Of a stretch of DNA of 6,033 bases, positions 1 to 6,033 are shown piece by piece. Numbering within the stretch: the stretch's first letter is position 1; every line of letters begins with the position of its first letter. This DNA comes from RBG-16-66-20 sp035517595. Its GTDB lineage: Bacteria; Pseudomonadota; Gammaproteobacteria; Burkholderiales; SG8-39. The notes under the pieces are model-generated. The model was given only the letters and a program-made list of their open reading frames with translations, ran no database searches and had not been told where the DNA came from. Made by a program: the position numbers and the translations under genes. The stretch covers positions 1-6,033 of the forward strand of contig DATIYN010000244.1 of the NCBI GenBank assembly GCA_035517595.1, in the 5' to 3' direction.

Positions 1-128
1 CGCTGGCTGTAAAACCAATCCAGGCGTTCCGCCTGGTGGTCGTCCTCGTCGTCCTGGATCGGAGGCCGATCCTGTGCAGCCGCTAACGAAAGGAAGAGCA
101 AAAACAGACCGGTCAGTTTTGGCGCCAT
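1..128 (-). CDS. N-terminus of a secreted protein (partial, runs off the left edge); possibly a BNR/sortilin-like repeat protein
   Basis: The frame begins at an ATG at 128-126 and stays open for 42 full codons to the window edge. The first 18 residues form a textbook Sec signal peptide: a lysine at position 4, a hydrophobic core GLFLLFLSL (7-15) and an Ala16-Ala17-Ala18 cleavage site before Gln19. The mature start is polar and acidic (QDDEDD, 25-30) and is followed by ERLDWFYSQ (34-42). The aromatic WFYxQR-type stretch after the signal peptide recalls, from memory, the start of secreted BNR/VPS10-type 'glycosyl hydrolase' repeat proteins common in Acidobacteria; this is a weak guess because no repeat is inside the window. 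A possible ribosome site AAGGA (146-142) lies 13 bases upstream, farther than usual. An in-frame TAG at 188-186 limits upstream extension; a TTG at 182-180 is a less likely start because it would bury the signal peptide. The product would be exported and has no evident link to the repair genes upstream. Confidence 0.6.
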   Translation of the reverse strand, partial: MAPKLTGLFLLFLSLAAAQDRPPIQDDEDDHQAERLDWFYSQ

Positions 129-189
129 ACCCCGATTGCAATCCTTCTCGAAACCGTACCTTAAATGCGGGCCCGTCCGCAAACGCTAT

Positions 190-3100
190 CTACACCTCGA
201 GCACGATCCCGCGCACCGGCAGTCCCGTGCCCCGGTGCAGTGCCAGCCCGTACACCTGCAACTGCGCGATGTTGCGGCTCTCGCGGCGGTCGGTCTTATA
301 GTCGACTACGATCCACTGAGCACCGTCCGAACAGGCGAAATCGACGCGGCCATCGGCCAGCGTTCCGTCCGCCAGGCGTACCATGACCGGGAGCTCGCGA
401 CGGCGGAGGGCTTCTTGCGGAACGATCCGGTTCAGATATTCGAGGGCGGCGCGGGCGGCTTCCACAGCGGCATCGCGCTCGGCATCCGACGCGCGGTGGC
501 GGCGTCTCCACATAGAGGCAAGGGCATCGAGATCTTCGACGCGATCCGCGCGCTGCAGGATGTCGTGAACCAGACGTCCGAAGCGGCGGCCGGAGGGACG
601 TCCCGGTGCGGCGTCGAGCGTCACCGTCTGGACAGGGATCGTCTCGGCCTCATCGGCAGATGTGAGTCGCTCGGCGAGCACGGTAAGATATCGCGGGCGG
701 CTGCCTGCCTCGACGCGCTGCGCGCGCGACGCTTTCCATTCGCGATACCGGTGTAGTCCTTCTTCGGCTTGCTGCGGAGTTCCGTTCAACACCTGCTCGT
801 TTTCGACGCCTTCGGCCTTGGCCACCTCCAGCGCGAGAACCTGCGGATCGAACCACACCACCGGCTGCGTGCCGGTTTTCGGGTGGTGCAGACCGGGGCG
901 CACCGACACTTCCTCGGGATAGTCCGGCGGGCGGTTGAGGACGGTCGTGTGGCCGAACTGCGGGCATCCGGGCGCCTGGCCGGCGTGGCGCCAACGCTCC
1001 TTCGGAGGGTACAGCGCGTCGTGCAGCGGGCTCAGCCAGCCGCCTTCCCGTTCTTCTTCGCCGATGGTGGCCACCACCAGCAGATCACGTGCACGCGTGG
1101 CGGCCACGTAAGCGACACGGAGCGCTTCCTCGCGTTCGGCGCGTGCCTCTTCTTCGGATGCCTCCAGCAATTCCCACGGCGCACACCAGAGCAGTCGCTG
1201 GGCGCACAGTCGGCGCTCCGGATCGGTGTAGCGGTCGGCGCCCTGCGGTCCCGTCAGCCTGGCGGTGAGGTCCGCCAGGATCACCACCGGAAACTCGAGA
1301 CCCTTCGCCTTGTGCACGGTCATCAGCTTGACACCGCCGCCTTCCTGTTCGAGCACCGGCGCTTCGCTCATGTCGCTGGCCTGGTATTCGTTCTCCAGGT
1401 ACTCGACGAATGCGCGGAAGCTGGTGGCGGCGCCGCTGACCTCGAAGCTGCGCGCGAGGTCGGTGAGCCGGTAGACATTGGCCAGCACGCGCTCGCCGCC
1501 CTTGCGGAACGCGAAGCCGGCGTGGGCGCGAGTTGTTTCCAGAAGCTCGTGGATGGTATCCGCGAGGGGCCGGTAGTTGCGCCGCCGGTGCAGCTCGCGC
1601 AGCATCTTGAGGCCGTCGCGGATCGGCTCGAACTCCACGTCGAGATCGGCGGGCAGCTCCATCATCGGATGGAAGCGGCCGTGGGCGTTCTTGAACTTGA
1701 GCAGCGTGTCGTCCAGCACCGCCACGAGGCTGCCGCGGAGCACGGCGAAGACGCTCAGCTCGTCGTCCGGCCATTCGATGGCGCGCAGAGCGGTGCGCAG
1801 CGTGCCGACCTCTTCCCGCCGGTGGAACGACTTCGACCCGACCAGAAGGTGCGGAATGCCGCGCGCCTCCAGGCAGCGCACATACTCCTGCGTGAGGTCG
1901 GTGCCGAAATTCGTGAACCGGCGGAAGAGAATGCACACGTGTTCCGGCTCGATCGGGACGCGGGCGCCGGTGGAGCGGTCGCGCACGGTCCAGCCGCTCT
2001 CCTTCCACAGCCAGTGAATGAACGCGGCCGCGGCACCGGGCGAGCACTCGTCGATGCGCACGTTCGAGAGGTTGCGGGTTCCGTAGGGGTAAGGCATGGG
2101 CAGGGCGACCACCGACGGTTGCGTGGCCGGGCCTTCCACGCCGCCTTCGAGCGGCAGGTACCCCTCGATCTGATTTTCGAAAGCGGCGTTAACGAATGCC
2201 TGGATGGCCTGCGTGGACCGCGTGCTTGCCTTCAGCTCCTGCGCGCCCACGCCCGCCGATTTCAGGTCCGTGCAGACGCGGTGGAAGAGCCGCGCGTCGG
2301 CCCGCCGGAAGCGGTAGATCGACTGCTTCGGGTCCCCTACGACGTACAGCTTGCCCGGCGCAGGGGTGACTTTGCGCCAATCGCGCTCGGTGGGGTCGGC
2401 CGCCGCGAGCAACAGCAGAATTTCGGCCTGCAGGGGGTCGGTGTCCTGGAACTCGTCCACGAAAATGCGGTCGTAGAGCTGCTGCAAGGCCGGACGCGCG
2501 GAGTCGTGGCGGAGCAGGTCGCGGGCCAAGAGCAGCAGGTCCATGAAGTCGAGCTGGCCGGCGCGGAGCTTCTCTTCCTGGTAGAGCCCGGCGACTTCCC
2601 AGAGCTCCTCGCGAAGGCCGGCGGCGAGGTCGGCGTCGGCGCGTCCGGCAAACTCGGCGATGGCCAGCTTCAACTGCTCCCAGGCGGCGAAGCGTGCGTC
2701 GCGCCCGCGGAGCCAGCGCAGCTCCTGCGGCAGGCGCAGCAGCTCGCTTTCGGTGCGGTCCCAGTCTTCGCGGCCGGCCTCGCGCGCGCGCCTGGCGCGT
2801 TCGACAAACTCGGCCAGCGGCTGCATGCCTTCCTGCCGGCCGCGCACCAGGAGCACGGCTTCGGCCTTGTCCAGGAGTCTGCGAAGCTCCGACTCGCGAT
2901 CGAAGTCCCGCCGCGCCCAGGGGGCGTCGAAGTCGCGCCACTCGACCAGGTTCCAGGTGGCCTTGCGAAGCTCGTCGAGCGGCTCGCCCATGTCGCGGTC
3001 GGCGCGCCAGGCCAGCCGGGCCAGCGCCCGCGACAGGGCCGGCGAGGGCGCCGCGAGCCGGCGTTCGATCCAGCGTTGGAACACGCCGCCGAACACGCGC

Positions 3101-3480
3101 AGCGCGTCGGGCTGCGCCAGCTCCTGGAACACCGGGTCCACGCGCGCCTCCACGGGCCGGCGGCGCAGCAACTGCGCGCAGAATGCGTGGATGGTTCCGA
3201 TGAAGGCGCGGTCGAGCGAGCGCGCCGCGGCCGCCAGCCGCTGCTGCACCGCCGGATCCAGAGTCTCCACGCGACGGCGCTCCAGCTCGTGGCGCACGCG
3301 GAGTTTCATGTTGCCGGCGGCGGCGTGGGTGAATGTCACCGCCACGATCTTCTCCACCGGCGTGCCGGCCGCGATCACGTCCGCGATGCGCTCCACAAGG
3401 GCCGTGGTCTTGCCGGTGCCGGCGGAGGCCTCGACCACCCAGCTCTGCGCGAGCGCCGGCTGTTGCGAAGGGAAGCTCAC
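190..3480 (-). CDS. addA: AddA-type ATP-dependent helicase/nuclease subunit (UvrD/RecB-like, complete, 1096 aa)
   Basis: This is the motor and 3'-strand nuclease subunit of an AddAB-type double-strand-break resection enzyme, cytoplasmic and expected to pair with the AddB subunit encoded just upstream. Superfamily 1A helicase motifs appear in order: Walker A ASAGTGKT (18-25, Lys24), motif Ia AVTFTHAAAGNM (47-58), GTIHAFC (95-101), Walker B IFVDEFQDTDPLQ (339-351), motif III VVGDPKQSIYRFRRAD (380-395), motif IV VCILFRR (515-521), motif V VKLMTVHKAKGLEFPVV (717-733) and motif VI VAYVAATRARD (789-799). The C-terminus is a RecB-type PD-(D/E)XK nuclease: GRLVHDIL (His972), GRVDF (Asp1047), VVDYKTD (Asp1060, Lys1062) and QLQVY (Gln1073, Tyr1077), so both activities look intact. 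Length is close to the usual 1100-1250 aa. The start is GTG at 3480-3478, overlapping the addB stop as GTGA, with AGAGGA five bases upstream; the next in-frame Met is residue 58, inside motif Ia. The frame opens upstream to 3681, but that extension is arginine-rich addB shadow. AdnB-like or other RecB-like naming is possible; AddA fits best given the partner. Confidence 0.95.
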   Translation of the reverse strand: MSFPSQQPALAQSWVVEASAGTGKTTALVERIADVIAAGTPVEKIVAVTFTHAAAGNMKLRVRHELERRRVETLDPAVQQRLAAAARSLDRAFIGTIHAFCAQLLRRRPVEARVDPVFQELAQPDALRVFGGVFQRWIERRLAAPSPALSRALARLAWRADRDMGEPLDELRKATWNLVEWRDFDAPWARRDFDRESELRRLLDKAEAVLLVRGRQEGMQPLAEFVERARRAREAGREDWDRTESELLRLPQELRWLRGRDARFAAWEQLKLAIAEFAGRADADLAAGLREELWEVAGLYQEEKLRAGQLDFMDLLLLARDLLRHDSARPALQQLYDRIFVDEFQDTDPLQAEILLLLAAADPTERDWRKVTPAPGKLYVVGDPKQSIYRFRRADARLFHRVCTDLKSAGVGAQELKASTRSTQAIQAFVNAAFENQIEGYLPLEGGVEGPATQPSVVALPMPYPYGTRNLSNVRIDECSPGAAAAFIHWLWKESGWTVRDRSTGARVPIEPEHVCILFRRFTNFGTDLTQEYVRCLEARGIPHLLVGSKSFHRREEVGTLRTALRAIEWPDDELSVFAVLRGSLVAVLDDTLLKFKNAHGRFHPMMELPADLDVEFEPIRDGLKMLRELHRRRNYRPLADTIHELLETTRAHAGFAFRKGGERVLANVYRLTDLARSFEVSGAATSFRAFVEYLENEYQASDMSEAPVLEQEGGGVKLMTVHKAKGLEFPVVILADLTARLTGPQGADRYTDPERRLCAQRLLWCAPWELLEASEEEARAEREEALRVAYVAATRARDLLVVATIGEEEREGGWLSPLHDALYPPKERWRHAGQAPGCPQFGHTTVLNRPPDYPEEVSVRPGLHHPKTGTQPVVWFDPQVLALEVAKAEGVENEQVLNGTPQQAEEGLHRYREWKASRAQRVEAGSRPRYLTVLAERLTSADEAETIPVQTVTLDAAPGRPSGRRFGRLVHDILQRADRVEDLDALASMWRRRHRASDAERDAAVEAARAALEYLNRIVPQEALRRRELPVMVRLADGTLADGRVDFACSDGAQWIVVDYKTDRRESRNIAQLQVYGLALHRGTGLPVRGIVLEV

Positions 3481-6033
3481 CGGTATCCTCTCAGCTCTTT
3501 CAGCTCTTTCAGCTCCGCCTGCGACTTGTGTTTTGCCGCGCGCTCCTCTTCGTAGGGCCCGCACACCGGCAGATAGTCGCAACCTTTGCAGCCATCCTTG
3601 CGCGGCGCGGCGGGCAGGAAGCCGTTGCTGACGGCGTCGCCGATGATTTGGAGGACGTGAGCCGCGCGGCGCCGTGTCCAATCGTTCACGGGCACATCAA
3701 CGACGGCGTAGTTCTGCACGATGGTGGAATAGAAGAGGCGCCCGAACGAGACCGGCGCGCCGAGCATCCGCTCCGCCGCCAGCGCGTAGAGCATCGGCTG
3801 CAAGATCTCGCCCTGCCCGACGATTTCGGGGCGCGGTTCCGGGATGCGGCCGGTCTTGTGATCGACCACGCGCAGCACGCCGCTGGGATGCCGCTCCACC
3901 AGGTCGATCGAGCCGCGCAGCCTGATGCCGCCATCGATTTCGACGGCTTCCTTGCGGCTGCGCGGATCGCGTTCCGCGGGGTCGGCCAAGCCGAAGCTCA
4001 GCTCGTAGAATTGGGGCGTCCAATCCGCTTCCAGCGCGGCCTTCTGCTGCAGCCAGCCTCGCAGGTCGGCATGCATGGACTGCACCTCGCTGCGCCAGAT
4101 CTGCGGAATCGCGGGTGCGAGCTCCGCCTCCTGCCGCTCCGCGACGTTCTGCATCACCGCGGCCAGGCGTTCGAGGGCTTGAGCGAGGTTGGCGCCGGTC
4201 ACCGGCAGCAGCCCGGCACCGGACAGATCGCGCAGAAGTTCGAACTGCACTTCGTGGAAGATGCGGCCGCGTGTCGCCGGGTCCATGCGCTGGACGCCTG
4301 CCGGCCGCTCGGCGGGGCGCAATCCGAAAATGCCGTGCAACGCGAACCGGTAGGGGCAGCGCGCGTACTGCTGCAGCGCCGAGGGCGACCAGGAGCGCGC
4401 GCTGAGCAGATAGGGCTTGAGGGCGTCGCTGCCGATCTCTTCCACGAACAGGCCGTCGGCCGGCTTCCACGGTTTGTGCCAACGCGACCAGCGGGCACGC
4501 AGCGACGCGACCGCTCGGCCCGGGAGGCTCTTCAGGTATTGCCCGGAACCTTTGGCGAGGGGCGCCAGGGTGGCCAGGTCGAATTCGGCGTCGTCGATCG
4601 CTTCCGCCGGGTCGGCCGGGGCCGGCCACCCGATGCGGGTGCCGGTGCGCGAGCGCGCGAAATCCTCGAACTCGCGCACGCCCATCTCGCTGCCGCCGGC
4701 CGCGCGATGCGCCGCGAAGGCGTAAAACGAGGGCACGCGTTCGCGCCCGGTGAGCAGGTCGAGACGTGAAAACGACATCACCAGCCGCTCAGAGGCGCAG
4801 GCCGCTGCGATGCGCAGCAGTTCGGCATCTTCCTCGTCGCGCCGCACGCCCAGCAGGTCTTCGGATGGCGGCCGCGGAAACAGCCCTTCGTTCACGCCCG
4901 GCAAGAAGACCTGGCGGAACGCGAGGCCGCGCGCCTCGGCGATGCCGCTGACCCAGACCTTGCCGAAGCGCGAGTCTTTGGGCGCCGCGGCGAGCGAGTT
5001 GAGGCGCGGCCCCAGCACCAGCAGGACTTCGCTCAATCGGGCCGGCCCGATATCCGACATCGGCTCCAGTTCTTCCAACAGCTCGATCACGCGCTCGGGC
5101 TCGCGCAGCGTGGCTTCGGCCAGCCCCGTCAGGGCATCCAGCCACTCGCCCCAAACGGCGCGCTCGGGCAGCGCGGCCAGGCGGCCGATCATCGGAAGGG
5201 CGAACTCGCGCAGGTTGTCCAGCGAGGCGATGCGCCGCTCGATGCGCGCGCGCTCGTCTTCGTCCTCCTCTCCGCGGTACCGGCGGTGCAGCTCCTCGCG
5301 CAGGCCGGCGAGCCGCGTGGCCCAGCGCCCGGATCCGCCGATCACGGCCGCGTCCACGAGCAGGCGCTCCCAGGCGACCGGAGTAACGGGCTCTTCCTCG
5401 TCGGGCATCTGGCCGAGGGACAGATACTCCGCGAATCGCGAGGCCGAGAGGCGCTCTTCGGCGCAGTGCAGCAGGGCGAGAAAGCTGCGCCCCGCGACGT
5501 CGGGCCTCCGCGCGCCGCGCGTGCAGTGCGTCGGGATTCCGGCGCGCCGCAGGGCTTCCATCACCAGCGGCTGGTAGCGCTCCGGCGAGCGCAGCAGGAT
5601 CGCGGTCTCGTCAAATGGGATGCCGCCGCGCCCGATGCGCCGCGCGATTTCGACGCACTCGAGGGCTTCGCCCGAGGTGGAGAAGATCTCAAATCCACCG
5701 TCGCGCAAATGGTCGAGAGAGAGGTCGGCCACGCCGCCTTCGCCGATGCTCAACACCAGGCGCTGGCGCGACGAGGCCAGAAGGACCTCGAGCAATTCAA
5801 GCTCGGCGCGCGTGCGCAGCGCGAGATCGAGGGCTACCACCGCCGTATCGCGCAGGCAGTCTGCAACGGCTGTGCGAGCCATGTCGACCCGCGCGGCATG
5901 ATCGGCGAATCCGCGCTCCTCAAGTTCGGCTTCATAGGCGCGGAGCAGCAGGGCGAGATCGGGCTGCTCCGGCTCCACGCGATTCAGCCTGACTTCCTCG
6001 AAGGTCTCCGCGAGCGCCCGGGGAAAGCCGGGA
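3477..6033 (-). CDS. addB: AddB-type subunit: inactive helicase-like region plus Fe-S PD-(D/E)XK nuclease (5' end missing)
   Basis: The frame is open from the right edge to a TGA at 3479-3477 (851 visible residues, numbered here from the first full codon at 6032). A GTG at 5978 is not taken as the start: the 18 codons before it (with GFPRALAETFEEVRL, 2-16) read as normal protein of this family, so perhaps 100-200 N-terminal residues lie outside the window. The middle part resembles the degenerate helicase domain of AddB: EARGLAFRQVFLPGVNEGLFPR (366-387) is motif V-like and LVMSFSRLD (417-425) stands where motif VI would be. The C-terminal nuclease has CPYRF (Cys559), GRIFHEVQ (His593), GSID (Asp710), VVDHKTG (Asp724, Lys726) and QPMLY (Gln745, Tyr749). 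Cys815, Cys818 and Cys824 (CX2CX5C, in GCKGCDYLPVC) with Cys559 match the 4Fe-4S staple of AddB nucleases. Known AddB cuts the 5' strand and hosts Chi recognition; both are inferred here. Order addB-addA matches Bacillus. An acidic patch GEEDEDE lies at 254-260. Confidence 0.92.
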   Translation of the reverse strand, partial: PGFPRALAETFEEVRLNRVEPEQPDLALLLRAYEAELEERGFADHAARVDMARTAVADCLRDTAVVALDLALRTRAELELLEVLLASSRQRLVLSIGEGGVADLSLDHLRDGGFEIFSTSGEALECVEIARRIGRGGIPFDETAILLRSPERYQPLVMEALRRAGIPTHCTRGARRPDVAGRSFLALLHCAEERLSASRFAEYLSLGQMPDEEEPVTPVAWERLLVDAAVIGGSGRWATRLAGLREELHRRYRGEEDEDERARIERRIASLDNLREFALPMIGRLAALPERAVWGEWLDALTGLAEATLREPERVIELLEELEPMSDIGPARLSEVLLVLGPRLNSLAAAPKDSRFGKVWVSGIAEARGLAFRQVFLPGVNEGLFPRPPSEDLLGVRRDEEDAELLRIAAACASERLVMSFSRLDLLTGRERVPSFYAFAAHRAAGGSEMGVREFEDFARSRTGTRIGWPAPADPAEAIDDAEFDLATLAPLAKGSGQYLKSLPGRAVASLRARWSRWHKPWKPADGLFVEEIGSDALKPYLLSARSWSPSALQQYARCPYRFALHGIFGLRPAERPAGVQRMDPATRGRIFHEVQFELLRDLSGAGLLPVTGANLAQALERLAAVMQNVAERQEAELAPAIPQIWRSEVQSMHADLRGWLQQKAALEADWTPQFYELSFGLADPAERDPRSRKEAVEIDGGIRLRGSIDLVERHPSGVLRVVDHKTGRIPEPRPEIVGQGEILQPMLYALAAERMLGAPVSFGRLFYSTIVQNYAVVDVPVNDWTRRRAAHVLQIIGDAVSNGFLPAAPRKDGCKGCDYLPVCGPYEEERAAKHKSQAELKELKELRGYR
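3486..3491 (-). promoter_or_regulatory. Ribosome binding site of addA inside the addB 3' end
   Basis: AGAGGA on the minus strand lies five bases (TACCG) before the GTG at 3480-3478. It decides the addA start: no comparable site precedes the upstream alternatives, and the start overlaps the addB stop by four bases (GTGA). Being inside the last addB codons (Arg-Gly), it would be exposed by ribosomes finishing addB, as expected for translational coupling. Confidence 0.75.
3489..3515 (-). repeat. Three tandem 9-base repeats at the addB C-terminus (ELK-ELK-ELR)
   Basis: Read on the minus strand, GAGCTGAAA occurs at 3515-3507 and again at 3506-3498, then GAGCTGAGA at 3497-3489 with one base changed. 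The repeat is in frame and encodes Glu-Leu-Lys, Glu-Leu-Lys, Glu-Leu-Arg in the short helical tail after the iron-sulfur cysteines, four codons before the addB stop (Gly-Tyr-Arg-stop follow). The last three bases of the third unit form the first half of the addA ribosome binding site. Copy-number change by slippage would keep addB in frame and add or remove three residues. Whether it is variable in nature cannot be told from one sequence. Confidence 0.8.

Noticed and set aside
161..181. Possible terminator between addA and the secreted-protein gene (TGCGG / CCGCA stem, then TTTAA on the minus strand; also the palindrome CGGGCCCG at 168-175)
   Set aside because: The stem is only five base pairs and the T run is three bases, too weak to call in GC-rich DNA.
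129..189. Promoter for the secreted-protein gene
   Set aside because: TTGCGG and TTTAAG can be picked out on the minus strand, but spacing and match to any sigma consensus are poor, so no site is claimed.
769..3555. A 928-codon open frame on the plus strand opposite addA
   Set aside because: It is antisense to a gene with all helicase and nuclease motifs. Its translation has the Gly/Ala/Arg/His-rich, low-complexity look of a high-GC shadow frame, with no recognisable domain. GC3-biased coding commonly removes stops from this antisense frame.
3481..3681. N-terminal extension of addA to an ATG at 3681
   Set aside because: The 67 extra residues are arginine-rich and unlike a helicase N-terminus. 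The region already codes for the AddB cysteine cluster in another frame, and the GTG at 3480 has a good ribosome site and the usual distance to Walker A.
3333..4769. A 478-codon plus-strand open frame across the addB-addA junction
   Set aside because: It is antisense to conserved nuclease and Walker A coding sequence and has no motif of its own; a composition artefact.
5976..5978. GTG at 5978 as the true start of addB
   Set aside because: The frame remains open to the window edge and the upstream 18 codons read as family-like protein. A start here would also remove the N-terminal domain expected for AddB.
1..6033. A novel defence or mobile system, CRISPR array, or RNA gene
   Set aside because: Apart from 61 intergenic bases the window is filled by two well-known repair genes and the start of an exported protein. 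No terminal repeats, spaced direct repeats or tRNA-like folds were seen.

Overview
The window is GC-rich DNA (roughly two thirds G+C by eye) with every supported gene on the minus strand, read right to left. It is almost entirely one housekeeping-type DNA repair locus: an addB-like gene (cut by the right edge) followed directly by a complete addA-like gene. The 5' end of an unrelated secreted-protein gene runs off the left edge. Codon use is strongly GC3-biased, which explains the very long but meaningless open frames on the plus strand. The style of the AddAB pair, the GC content, and a short exported protein start with an Ala-Ala-Ala-Gln cleavage site resemble soil Acidobacteria such as the Bryobacter/Solibacter group. 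That placement is inference from memory, not a search.

Layout in transcription order: (1) 6033-3477, an AddB-type subunit. It has a degenerate helicase-like N-terminal part and a C-terminal PD-(D/E)XK nuclease held by a four-cysteine iron-sulfur cluster motif; its N-terminus lies outside the window. (2) 3480-190, a full-length AddA-type subunit. It has all the hallmark superfamily 1A (UvrD/RecB-like) helicase motifs and an intact C-terminal RecB-type nuclease. (3) A 61-base gap with no convincing promoter or terminator. (4) 128-1, the first 42 codons of a protein with a clear Sec signal peptide, possibly a BNR/sortilin-like secreted protein.

The two enzyme genes overlap by four bases (GTGA: the GTG start of addA shares two bases with the TGA stop of addB). 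The addA ribosome binding site lies inside the last addB codons, next to a small 9-base tandem repeat. This points to translational coupling and equal amounts of the two subunits. Together AddA and AddB would form the helicase-nuclease that resects double-strand DNA ends and prepares 3' single strands for RecA. I found no mobile element, CRISPR array, tRNA/rRNA or evidence of a new system; the window looks like an ordinary core-repair operon.
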